Assembly: GCF_018861905.1 (NCBI RefSeq)
Contig: NZ_JAHLDU010000004.1
Coordinates: 227,908 to 291,907, forward strand
Reading direction: 5' to 3'
DNA from: Clostridium sp. DSM 17811
Lineage (GTDB): Bacteria > Bacillota > Clostridia > Clostridiales > Clostridiaceae
Length of the DNA stretch: 64,000 nt
Shown: positions 54,865 through 63,341 of the stretch, piece by piece
Numbering within the stretch: the stretch's first letter is position 1
How the letters are laid out: the number at the start of each line of letters is the position of its first letter
Notes under the pieces: model-generated
The model's database searches: none
The model's input: the letters and a program-made list of their open reading frames with translations, nothing else
Told to the model about the DNA's origin: nothing
Made by a program: the position numbers and the translations under genes

Positions 54865-55360
54865 ACGTTATTATATGGAAATTTGAACTCGTGAGGGCGC
54901 AGACTGGGTGGCGACGTAATTGGTGCGTAGCAGCAATCAAATCCGCCTTTATCTGCCAAGGATTTTAGCGGGTTCACAAACCTTTTTCATATTCTATATA
55001 TAAAAATACTTTCAGATAGTACGTATGATTTTTCGAGAGGAAAAGAGAAGTCAGACATACTTTTTTTACCATTTTTATGGTTTTCCTTATCAATAATATT
55101 GAGTGGTGGAACACTAGTGCTTTAGCAAAAGAATATTTTCAATCAAAAAACAGATTAAAAGACGAAAAGGATATATAAATTGCGGGCATAGAAAAGGAAT
55201 ATGATATGAGTATAAAAATACCAAATGCTAAATTTATTTGTAGTAAATGGAATAAGGAGTATAAACGACGACATATTGACAAGGAAGGCATTTTAATATA
55301 GTTGAGTAATTGAAATAGTAATGTATTTACTATTTTAAGAAATAAATATGTTACTATCTT
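54865..55360. other. Decayed stretch
   Basis: Near 54925-54957 the sequence ATCAAATCCGCCTTTATCTGCCA loosely resembles a tRNA 3' end. A 31-codon frame (55206-55301, MSIKIPNAKFICSKWNKEYK) has no ribosome site. I see no intact gene. Confidence 0.4.
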
Positions 55361-55579
55361 TTATTTATCTAAATATTCATTTAGAATTTTTATTCCTTCA
55401 CCTGTTATAAAATACCTTTTTTCACTTCCAACACATTTTTCTTTCTTATAAATTATTAAACCTCCACTCAGTTCTGAAATTATATTTCTTACAAATTTCT
55501 TCTTTCCGTTTTTAAAAATAAGGTATAGTTCATCTAGATTTAAACCTTGTTGAGATTTGCAGCTAAGTGCATTGCATAG
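55361..55579 (-). pseudogene. Reverse-strand fragment, winged-helix-like
   Basis: The minus strand is open for about 72 codons without a start: QQGLNLDELYLIFKNGKKKF, then VRNIISELSGGLIIYKKE, ending ITGEGIKILNEYLDK. The spacing of helices and the wing-like LIIYKKE followed by KRYFITGEG recall a winged-helix domain. It is truncated at its N-terminus. Confidence 0.4.
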
Positions 55580-55637
55580 TTATATACCTTGCATTATTAA
55601 GTACTACATGCTAATATATGGATAAGGGGTGAAAATA

Positions 55638-55979
55638 TTGGAAATAGATAAGGAAATGCTGAAAGGGTATATTGATACAATATTAATGAGTGTACTTAAT
55701 GACTGCACTATGTATGGATATGAATTAGCAAAAAAGGTAAGGGCGATTAGTGGGGAAACCTTTGAATTAAAGGAAGGAACACTATATTTGTCATTAAAAA
55801 GACTAGAAAAGAACGGGTATGTTAAATCATATTGGAGTGATAGTGAAAGTGGCGGCGGTAGACGGAAATATTACAATATCACTGATGATGGAATAGAGTA
55901 TGTTAAAAGAAAAAGAATAGAATGGATTTTTATGAGAGAATTGATAAATAAGTTTCTTGGGGGTGTAAAAAATGAATAG
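55638..55979 (+). CDS. PadR-family transcriptional regulator
   Basis: The protein is 113 residues from TTG 55638, which stands about nine bases after AAGGGG; GTG 55629 touches the ribosome site. The winged helix shows ILMSVLNDCTMYGYELAKKV, EGTLYLSLKRLEKNGYV and the wing GGGRRKYYNITDDG. It overlaps the next gene by eight bases. PadR proteins commonly repress an adjacent membrane-protein or transporter operon; here the co-transcribed partner has a permease-prefix-like N-terminus. Confidence 0.88.
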   Translation: MEIDKEMLKGYIDTILMSVLNDCTMYGYELAKKVRAISGETFELKEGTLYLSLKRLEKNGYVKSYWSDSESGGGRRKYYNITDDGIEYVKRKRIEWIFMRELINKFLGGVKNE

Positions 55980-56865
55980 TCAATCAAACATGAGCAAAGA
56001 AGGTATAGATTGCATAGAAAAGTATGTATCTAATCTTGCAATTGGTATTCAAGCAAGTTCAGATGAAATTAAAGATTTTAAAAATGAGATGAAAGCAAAT
56101 CTATTGAGTAGTGTAGATGATTTATTAAGTCAAGGATATGAGGAAATTAATGCTGTTGAACTTGCTATAAAACGATTTGGAGAAGTAGATAGTATAAAAA
56201 CAGAAATTAAAGAGGTATACAAAACAAAATACTTATATGCCAAAAAACTTTTAAACATAACGATAATTGTAGGTGTATTAGGAATTTTATTATCTTTTGG
56301 AGGGGTAATTCGGAAAAATTATTCCGTAGACAGACCAATTAATGATATATACTCAATTATAGAAAAAAACATGGGGAATGGTTCTAATCCTATCACAGAT
56401 AATATGAAAAATAATCTTAAAGATAAGGTAGATAAATCTTTCGCTATTGACTATGTAACACTTCAAATTTTTGATAAAAACGATAAATATATTAATACAG
56501 ATACAAATCTAAAGTATGATTATAATTATGCACCAAGAATGACTATTGATGAATTTGGTAATGGTCGTCCAAAAACATTATCAAGATTTGTTGCATATGC
56601 ACAAAATTCTAAACAAATTGAAATTAAAGGTTCCAATAAGGGCATAATTGTAATTACTGAGACAAGAGATATTGGTTTTATGATTTTTCAGATTGTACCT
56701 ATACTACTTTTGATTTACTGGGTTCTATTTGCTATTTGGGCAAGTATAAATTCTGTTAATAATAAGAGAAGTATTATTTGGATATTTGTATTTATACTGC
56801 TCAATGTTGTTGGGTATTTGATATATTATCTTGTTGGACGTAGTCTTATTAATAAAATTGATTAA
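55972..56865 (+). CDS. Membrane protein with permease-prefix (HAAS-like) domain
   Basis: In this 297-residue protein, residues 1-85 are a helical HAAS/permease-prefix-type domain (EIKDFKNEMKANLLSSVDDL, then GYEEINAVELAIKRFG). TM1 is at about 94-113, an extracellular domain of about 115 residues follows, and TM2 and TM3 are near 230-250 and 265-290. Proteins of this kind usually sit beside PadR regulators and may regulate or anchor membrane complexes. The overlap with padR suggests one operon. Confidence 0.75.
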   Translation: MNSQSNMSKEGIDCIEKYVSNLAIGIQASSDEIKDFKNEMKANLLSSVDDLLSQGYEEINAVELAIKRFGEVDSIKTEIKEVYKTKYLYAKKLLNITIIVGVLGILLSFGGVIRKNYSVDRPINDIYSIIEKNMGNGSNPITDNMKNNLKDKVDKSFAIDYVTLQIFDKNDKYINTDTNLKYDYNYAPRMTIDEFGNGRPKTLSRFVAYAQNSKQIEIKGSNKGIIVITETRDIGFMIFQIVPILLLIYWVLFAIWASINSVNNKRSIIWIFVFILLNVVGYLIYYLVGRSLINKID

Positions 56866-56917
56866 GGAAACTATAATCATACGTACTATTTTATAGAATG
56901 TTAAGTAAAAATAAAAT

Positions 56918-56960
56918 ATAACAGCTCCTTGCAAACCATTGTTTACATGAAGCTGTTATA
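56918..56960. terminator. Terminator between convergent operons
   Basis: TATAACAGCT/AGCTGTTATA with an inner CAAAC/GTTTA pair, near the end of the reverse bceB gene. Confidence 0.7.
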
Positions 56961-56982
56961 TTAAATATTTATTTAAGAGTGT

Positions 56983-58848
56983 TTATAATAAACTTTTTCT
57001 AATCTCAAATAAATAGTTTTTTCTTATAATAAGAAAATATATAATTTGAACAATCAACATAATTCCTATGATCTGTAATGCGGGTACAGTTATCTCAATT
57101 CCAAAAGCACATTTTAATGAACTAATAGCAAAGAAAAAATGTACAACAGCAATTATATATGGGAGTAAAAATAATACCCCTATTTCAATATTTAACACCT
57201 TTTTTATTTCTTTATATGTTAATCCTATTTTATTCAATTGTTTATATTTCTTTTTATCCTCTATAAGATCCATGTAACACTTGTTATATAAGAAACTTGC
57301 TGTTGTTACAAAGAATATAAGTCCTATAAATATTGCACTACACAAAAGTACCCCATAGGCTATTTTATTCTTTTCTAATATATAAGCCTTTAGAAAATTA
57401 TTATAATATTTATCACCTTTATCATTTCCAAACTTATTATAAAAATTATTACCTATGCTTAATGTATCCTTATAATTATTTACATTAAATGCTCCGAAGT
57501 AACACCTAGGCCCCTTCATTTTTTCATATACATCATCTTTAACCACATATGAACTATCATATAATGCTGGAATTACGCAACTATCACTCCCCCTAGCAAT
57601 TTGTAATTTTGTTTCATCTAGAATAATATTTTTTCTTTTATTTTTATCTAAATACGAGACTAACATGGCCTCATTTTCTTTTAAATCAATAGTGTTTAGA
57701 GATAATGCTCTTGCTAATTTGTTATAAGTATCTTCTTTAATTATAGTCACTTCATCTTTAACACCATTAGGTATAATAAACTTCATTTCGCCATTAACTG
57801 TAGTATAAGATATTTCTTCCTTTTTCAATGAATTTTCTATAAAATCAATTTTGTAATCAACTTTAGTTTTATTATTATAGGTATCAACACAGAAAAATGA
57901 TTGTGGGAAACTTTTATTTATCTGGGTCTCTTTATCTCTCCAATAAGCATATACTGACCCTATTGATGAAAGAGCAACTGTTGAAGTTATTGTAATTAAG
58001 AAAAACATTCTTGTATTGTCCTTTATTCTATATAACAAATTCGAAACCCATAATAGTGTAGTTTTCTTCATATAAAAATCTCTGTTTCTCTTAAGTACCT
58101 TAAGTACAAATACACTTAATTGAGAAAATAATAAATAGGTTGCTATAACAACCATTATTGTTACAGGTATTATTCTATAGGGTAGTATCTTTTCAGTTGA
58201 TGTAATTGATAGATAATATCCTATAGTAAGCAATACTATACATATAATAGAAAAAATAGCTGATGATTTTGGTTCTAGTTTTGGTTTTTTAGTTCCTTTA
58301 AGTAATTTTAGAACCATATCTTCTTTTATAACCAATGAACAAAATATTGAAATTACTATCCCTATTAATATAAATGCAATTAAAGTAATAATCATAGCTT
58401 TTACTGGAATATAAAATCCTAGTGCATTAAGGCCTAATAACTTTCCGCTAGCTGCTAAAAGTATTTTTGAAAATACTATTCCTACTATAATCCCTACTAC
58501 TCCCGATACTGAACTAATTATTATATTTTCAATATTTATCATTTTCTGTATTTGTTTTTTTGATGAACCTATTATATAAAGTATTCCAAATTCTTTATAT
58601 CTACTTTTGAGAAAAACACTTACTGAATAAAATACAAAGAAACATAAAAATAAGTATGCAATTACAGTCGTAACATAAAGTGTATTTCTTATACTAGTAG
58701 GTAATTTAAGCACCACGAAGTCAGGATGGAATATAATCATAGTAAAAGAAAATAATAGTGTTGCAGATATGCTGCTGCTTAAAAAATAAGCGAAATACCC
58801 TTTTATATTTCTATACACATTTTTAGTGGCAAACTCTCTAAAATTCAT
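56983..58848 (-). CDS. bceB: Bce-type antimicrobial-peptide ABC transporter permease
   Basis: The 621-residue FtsX/MacB-like permease has ten predicted membrane segments in the Bce order, with a large extracellular loop (about residues 305-515) between TM7 and TM8. In Bce systems this loop handles the peptide-lipid complex. The start overlaps the ATPase stop (TAATG). Together with BceA it frees lipid II-cycle intermediates from bacitracin-like peptides and signals to the BceS-type kinase encoded nearby. Exact peptide specificity cannot be read from sequence. Confidence 0.85.
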   Translation of the reverse strand: MNFREFATKNVYRNIKGYFAYFLSSSISATLLFSFTMIIFHPDFVVLKLPTSIRNTLYVTTVIAYLFLCFFVFYSVSVFLKSRYKEFGILYIIGSSKKQIQKMINIENIIISSVSGVVGIIVGIVFSKILLAASGKLLGLNALGFYIPVKAMIITLIAFILIGIVISIFCSLVIKEDMVLKLLKGTKKPKLEPKSSAIFSIICIVLLTIGYYLSITSTEKILPYRIIPVTIMVVIATYLLFSQLSVFVLKVLKRNRDFYMKKTTLLWVSNLLYRIKDNTRMFFLITITSTVALSSIGSVYAYWRDKETQINKSFPQSFFCVDTYNNKTKVDYKIDFIENSLKKEEISYTTVNGEMKFIIPNGVKDEVTIIKEDTYNKLARALSLNTIDLKENEAMLVSYLDKNKRKNIILDETKLQIARGSDSCVIPALYDSSYVVKDDVYEKMKGPRCYFGAFNVNNYKDTLSIGNNFYNKFGNDKGDKYYNNFLKAYILEKNKIAYGVLLCSAIFIGLIFFVTTASFLYNKCYMDLIEDKKKYKQLNKIGLTYKEIKKVLNIEIGVLFLLPYIIAVVHFFFAISSLKCAFGIEITVPALQIIGIMLIVQIIYFLIIRKNYLFEIRKSLL

Positions 58849-59594
58849 TAGTTCTCTCCTCCCATTAACGCAAGCACATCAATAATTTCCTGGTAAAATT
58901 GTTTTCTGCTATCTCCCTTATAAATTTCATTATATATAGTTCCATCTTTTATAAAGAGAATTCTATTACAATAACTTGCTGAAAATGCATCGTGAGTAAC
59001 CATCATCATAGTTACTTTTTCATCTTTATTTATTTTTTCAAATAATTCCATTACATTTTTAGCAGCTCTTGAATCCAAATTACCTGTTGGCTCATCAGCC
59101 AGCAGCAACGTAGGGTTATGTATTAAAGCTCTTGCAATAGCTGTCCTTTGGGCTTCTCCTCCTGATATTTCAAAAGTTCTCTTATTAATTAGTTTCTCTA
59201 TTCTAAGTATCTTTAATATTCTATTAAGTTCATCATCCTGTTTTTTAACTGGCACTCCATCTAATGTAAGTGGAAGTACTATATTTTCACCAACAGTTAA
59301 AGTATCTAACAGGTTGAAATCTTGAAATACAAATCCTAATTCTCTCCTTCTAAATAAGGCAAGATCATCACCTTTAAGCTTTAAAGGATCTATATCATTT
59401 ATTCTAATTTCTCCAGATGTAGGCTTATCTACTGTTGAAATCATATTTAACAGGGTTGTCTTACCACTTCCTGATGGCCCCATTACTCCTACAAATTCAC
59501 CTTCGTCAATTGTGAAACTTATATTATCCACTGCACTGAATGTTACTTTTTGACCATATATCTTGCTTAAATTCTTTACTTTCATAATTTCCAT
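58848..59594 (-). CDS. bceA: Bce-type ABC transporter ATPase
   Basis: The 248-residue ATPase has Walker A GPSGSGKTTLLNMI, signature ISGGEAQRTAIARAL, Walker B LLLADEPTGNLDS and H-loop VTHD, of the MacB/LolD/BceA group. GGAGGAATAGGCAAT precedes ATG. It is encoded between uppP and bceB on the same strand, with 17 bases to uppP. Confidence 0.9.
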   Translation of the reverse strand: MEIMKVKNLSKIYGQKVTFSAVDNISFTIDEGEFVGVMGPSGSGKTTLLNMISTVDKPTSGEIRINDIDPLKLKGDDLALFRRRELGFVFQDFNLLDTLTVGENIVLPLTLDGVPVKKQDDELNRILKILRIEKLINKRTFEISGGEAQRTAIARALIHNPTLLLADEPTGNLDSRAAKNVMELFEKINKDEKVTMMMVTHDAFSASYCNRILFIKDGTIYNEIYKGDSRKQFYQEIIDVLALMGGEN

Positions 59595-59611
59595 ATTGCC
59601 TATTCCTCCTA

Positions 59612-60463
59612 TTATGTTAAAGTGATAGTATTAGTTAATACTAGTATCCAAAGTAAAATACCTACTACTATTCTATATACTGCGAATACTTTCATAGGTT
59701 TCTTTTTAAGATATTCAACAAATTTCCTCATAACTATTAAAGCTACTATGAAAGCCACAACAAATCCAACTATTAATGCAATCCATAATGATAACGTCAT
59801 TGTAGAATAATCATATTCAAATAAGTCCTTGCCTGTTGCTCCTATCATAGCTGGAATCGCTATAAAAAAGGAAAACTCTGCTGCTATTGGGGTTGATAAT
59901 CCAGCAATCCATCCACCCATAATTGTAGACGCACTTCTTGACATTCCTGGCCACACACAAAGAAGTTGTAATAATCCAACTTTGAATGATTGCATAGTGG
60001 TTATGTTATCTAAATTATCTACATTATGGTTTCTACCACCAAATTTTTTTTCAACTATTAGTAACAATAGTCCACCAACTATAAATCCTACTATAACAGC
60101 CTCTGGAGTAAATAATGTTTTTATCTTTTTATATAATACTACACCTACAATTCCCATTGGAATAGATGCTGTAATAACATTTACACCAAATTTGAATCCT
60201 TTCTTTCCTTCTTTTCCTCTAGTGAATATAAACTTAAAAAATTCTATTACGCTTTCTTTAACCTTATGCCAATACAAAACAACAACGGCCATTATTGCTC
60301 CAAGTTGAATTACAACTTCAAACATTTTTGCAAATTCGCCTTGAAAGCTAATTGCCCATCCAATTAATATCATGTGTCCTGTAGAAGATACGGGTATAAA
60401 TTCAGTTATCCCTTCTACTATTGCGATTATGATTGATTTTAATATAAATATTATATTGATGAT
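59612..60463 (-). CDS. uppP: Undecaprenyl-diphosphatase UppP, apparently with a non-AUG start
   Basis: This membrane phosphatase recycles the undecaprenyl carrier and gives bacitracin resistance. Starting at the first ATG (60373) leaves 253 residues but removes the essential first motif. The frame is open upstream and encodes AIVEGITEFIPVSSTGHM, the conserved catalytic segment, just before that ATG. The frame opens after a TAA with ATC ATC AAT, and AAGGGGTG lies 6-9 bases before those codons. The protein would be about 283 residues, a normal UppP length. The second motif, LLCVWPGMSRSASTIMGGW, is intact. Its place between the kinase and BceAB fits a peptide-resistance operon. Either ATC serves as start or the start codon has mutated. 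Confidence 0.85.
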   Translation of the reverse strand: MINIIFILKSIIIAIVEGITEFIPVSSTGHMILIGWAISFQGEFAKMFEVVIQLGAIMAVVVLYWHKVKESVIEFFKFIFTRGKEGKKGFKFGVNVITASIPMGIVGVVLYKKIKTLFTPEAVIVGFIVGGLLLLIVEKKFGGRNHNVDNLDNITTMQSFKVGLLQLLCVWPGMSRSASTIMGGWIAGLSTPIAAEFSFFIAIPAMIGATGKDLFEYDYSTMTLSLWIALIVGFVVAFIVALIVMRKFVEYLKKKPMKVFAVYRIVVGILLWILVLTNTITLT

Positions 60464-60534
60464 TTATCACCCCTTACAGACTAATTATTACTATATATAG
60501 CTTATAATAATAAGGCATAAATTACTATCTGCAG

Positions 60535-60565
60535 AGCTTACAGGAATGTGACATGGATGTAAGCT
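60535..60565 (-). promoter_or_regulatory. BceR-like operator upstream of uppP-bceAB
   Basis: TTACA-GGAA-TGTGA (60538-60551; minus strand TCACA-N4-TGTAA) matches the published BceR-type pattern TnACA-N4-TGTAA, given from memory. A wider palindrome, AGCTTACA with TGTAAGCT, spans 60535-60565. Confidence 0.65.
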
Positions 60566-60582
60566 TTGCGATTTAAAATAAA

Positions 60583-60618
60583 AATAGCAAATGAATAGTT
60601 AAACTATCCATTCGCTAT
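60583..60618 (-). terminator. Terminator of the two-component genes
   Basis: Paired arms of about 17 bases (TAGCGAATGGATAGTTT with its partner on the minus strand) are followed by TTTTTATTTT. It separates the kinase gene from the uppP-bceAB unit. Confidence 0.82.
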
Positions 60619-60627
60619 AAATTAAGC

Positions 60628-61608
60628 TTATATTTTAAATCCTATTGTAACCATCGTTCCTTTATCAGCAGTAGATGTTATCTCTATTTTATGACCTAAA
60701 TTTACACATACCTCTTTAGAAATATATAAACCCATGCCTGTAGATTCTCCATATTTGCGCCCATTCTCTCCAGTAAAGAATAGGTCAAATACCCTTTTAA
60801 TATCTTTCCTTGGGATTCCAATTCCATCATCAATAACGCTTAGTAAGATTTCTTTTTCTTTTTTGCAGGCTTTTATAATTAATTCCTTTCCCGTGCCTTT
60901 TGAGTAGTTTACACCATTAATAATAAGTTGATCTAACACAAACTTTATCCACTTTACATCGCTATATACTTCTATAGCACCATCTATTTCTACTCTAGGA
61001 GTTATTTTATTTTTTATGAAAAGCTTCTTTTCTTCATTTATTGTACCTATAACTAACTTCTTTAAAAAAATTCGTTCTACTATAAAATCATTTTGGAAAG
61101 AATCTATTCTTGCAAAATGCATTGCCATATTTAGACCTTTATTTAATTTATTAACCTCTTCTTCTATACTTCGTGCCTTTTCTTCTCCTGCATATTCTTG
61201 AAGTTGTAGCTGTATCACAGAAAGAGGTGTCTTCATTTGATGTACCCACTGATTGATGAAAGTTAAATGTTCATTATGAACTTTGTTACATTTTTGTATT
61301 TCTGCTTCATACAAATTATGTTGCTCCTTTAACAGCTCAGAAATATTTTCACTAAGATCCGAACTACCAAGTTCTAGGAAAGCATCATTTAAACAAATCA
61401 ATCCATTTTTTAGCAATTTGTATAGTTGTCTATTTTTATAATATCTAAAAACTAGAAAGCACACAAGAATAAATGTATTAAAAATCAATATATATATAAT
61501 TTCACCAAATCCTATAAAGTCCATGATGTTACAATATATAATTGTAAGGCTTAAACTTAATAAATATATAATAATATAACCTCTATTATACTTCAAAAAT
61601 AAATTCAT
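60628..61608 (-). CDS. bceS: Intramembrane-sensing histidine kinase (BceS-like)
   Basis: The 326-residue kinase has two membrane segments close together (about residues 12-32 and 36-56) and almost no extracellular loop, the hallmark of BceS-type kinases that read the transporter's state. The H-box is FINQWVHQMKTPLSVIQLQL near residue 120. The ATPase domain shows the N-box DQLIINGVNYSKG, DDGIGIPRKD and GMGLYISKEV. It starts one base after the response regulator stop. Confidence 0.9.
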   Translation of the reverse strand: MNLFLKYNRGYIIIYLLSLSLTIIYCNIMDFIGFGEIIYILIFNTFILVCFLVFRYYKNRQLYKLLKNGLICLNDAFLELGSSDLSENISELLKEQHNLYEAEIQKCNKVHNEHLTFINQWVHQMKTPLSVIQLQLQEYAGEEKARSIEEEVNKLNKGLNMAMHFARIDSFQNDFIVERIFLKKLVIGTINEEKKLFIKNKITPRVEIDGAIEVYSDVKWIKFVLDQLIINGVNYSKGTGKELIIKACKKEKEILLSVIDDGIGIPRKDIKRVFDLFFTGENGRKYGESTGMGLYISKEVCVNLGHKIEITSTADKGTMVTIGFKI

Positions 61609-61609
61609 A

Positions 61610-62311
61610 TTATTCCAACCTATCAGGCTTGTTTAATCTATAACCTGTTCCTCTTATAGTATCTATGCCTATACCTATTCCTAGACCCTGCAACCTTTTT
61701 CTTATCCGACTAATATTAACACTTAAGGTGTTTTCCTCAACAAACTCAATATCATCCCATATTTTTTCTAAAAGAAAATCTCTACTAACTACCTTGGGAT
61801 ACTTTTCCATAAGACATTCTAGGAGTATGCCTTCCCTTTTAGTAATAACTAATTTTTTATCATGAAACTGTATTTCTGACCTTTCTGGGTAGAACTTAAG
61901 ACTATCAACTTCTACTATTCGTTCTTCTGCAGTATGTGAATAATCCCCAAAAGCTCTTCTTATATGACTTTTAATCTTTGCAATAACAACATCAAAATAA
62001 AACGGTTTAGTTATATAATCATCTGCGCCACTCTCTAAAGCCATAACTTGGTCCATTCCGCTATCTCTTGCAGATATGAATATTATAGGAATCTTTGATT
62101 GTTGTCTTATTTTCCTACACCAATAAAATCCATCAAATTTAGGTAAATTAACATCTAACAATACTAAGTCTGGACTGTACTTATTGAATCCTAACAATAT
62201 TTCTTCAAAGTTTTCAACTATCGTCACCTCAAATCCATACTTAGCTATGTAGTCTTGTAATAAATTACTTATTGATAAATCATCTTCTACAATATATATT
62301 TTGTATTTCAT
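61610..62311 (-). CDS. bceR: OmpR-family response regulator (BceR-like)
   Basis: The 233-residue protein has a receiver domain (residues 1-118; acidic pair EDD, phospho-acceptor in LVLLDVNLP near 53, Lys in YITKPF) and a winged-helix DNA-binding domain (about 135-228, ending IRGTGYRLNKP). With the BceS-like kinase it should activate the uppP-bceAB unit through the palindrome at 60535. TAGGGAGAAATAAAT precedes ATG 62311. Confidence 0.92.
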   Translation of the reverse strand: MKYKIYIVEDDLSISNLLQDYIAKYGFEVTIVENFEEILLGFNKYSPDLVLLDVNLPKFDGFYWCRKIRQQSKIPIIFISARDSGMDQVMALESGADDYITKPFYFDVVIAKIKSHIRRAFGDYSHTAEERIVEVDSLKFYPERSEIQFHDKKLVITKREGILLECLMEKYPKVVSRDFLLEKIWDDIEFVEENTLSVNISRIRKRLQGLGIGIGIDTIRGTGYRLNKPDRLE

Positions 62312-62373
62312 ATTTATTTCTCCCTAAGTTAGTATCTTGTAAACACATTTGTTAATTAATTATTTATTACTTT

Positions 62374-62842
62374 TTACCATTCCGCTGAGTTATGTGTTTT
62401 TACATCTTCAAATATCTTTTTCTCATTTTTTATTACATCAATAATATGGCTTTGAAATTCTTTCACATTAAAATTCTGTTCATTATTTTTCTTTAATTCT
62501 GTCTTCATAAAGACTTTCCTTTGCTACAAAGTTAGTTATAAATTGTGGATCTGTAAAAGTATAATCTTTAGAAATAACTATCGGTGATACCTCATAATTT
62601 CCATTTGAAGGTATTTCACAAGAATTAGGTGATGAGTATAAGCCTGCCCAATAATTTTCTGCTGCATCAGATTTTATTTGTTCTGCATCTAGTTTTCGTC
62701 TATTTTCCAGTAATTCTTCTTGCGTTACACTGGATACTTTCATTTTTTCTGCTTTAAATGTTTTATTTATATCTATTTTGTAGTTGTTTAAACTAGGAAA
62801 GGATGTTTTTATATCCATTGCCATATTTAGCCACTTTAACAT
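62374..62842 (-). pseudogene. Frameshifted gene of unknown function
   Basis: An open frame of 119 codons ends at 62483 (KESLYEDRIKEK). Shifting one base in the A-rich tract just before that stop continues the protein as NNEQNFNVKEFQSHIIDVIK, to HNSAEW and a stop at 62374. The whole would be about 155 residues, soluble and charged. Either it is a pseudogene or the A-run is a sequencing error or slippage site. No ribosome site is clear at ATG 62842. Not recognised. Confidence 0.55.
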
Positions 62843-63057
62843 TAATTAAATTTAGTAATTATATACTAAAATGCATTAGTCCTTAATATTATTATCGTAA
62901 TTTATATTAACATCTTTATACCTTTAATGGTTTAAATATACAATTAGAGCATCGATTCTATAAAATTTATTATGTAAATCGTAACCTAGAAGAAAAGGTC
63001 ACAAAAGGTCTAAAATTATTAAAGTAATCTTATATATAATCGATAATTCAACATACG

Positions 63058-63310
63058 CACCACTTATAGAAGTGGGCGATTGTAAACCGCAAAAGCGGTC
63101 CAGTTCTCATTGAACTAAGAACCGTAAGAAACAATATCCTTGTAACATAGAGCTTGTTTAGTATTCTAAACAAGCTAATTTTTATAATAAGCTACAAGTA
63201 TAATTATTTCATGAGTAGCTCATAATTAATGCACCCCTATCACGTAAGTGCCTTCACTGCGTAGCAACCTTAGATTTTAGGGTAACTATAAGCTATAAAG
63301 CCATTTTTTA
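63058..63310 (-). ncRNA. Structured region beyond tnpB-like gene, candidate omega-RNA
   Basis: Downstream of the TnpB-like stop lie several hairpins. CCACTT/AAGTGG (63060-63075), ACCGC/GCGGT (63086-63099) and AGTTC/GAACT (63102-63116) are close together, and there is a stronger AGCTTGTTTAG/CTAAACAAGCT stem (63151-63176). TnpB guide RNAs are made from the 3' end of the gene and beyond, on the same strand, which fits position. I could not fix the element's end. Confidence 0.4.
63151..63183 (+). terminator. Strong hairpin, terminator-like on the plus strand
   Basis: AGCTTGTTTAG and CTAAACAAGCT around TATT, followed by AATTTTTATA. It could instead be part of the structured RNA read from the minus strand. 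Confidence 0.5.
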
Positions 63311-63341
63311 TTTTTATATTGAAGTAATTTATGTGAATAAT

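Noticed and set aside
54925..54957. Second tRNA 3'-end-like relic
   Set aside because: Only a loose match (ATCAAATCCGCC and TGCCA). No arms pair, so I did not list it as a tRNA remnant.
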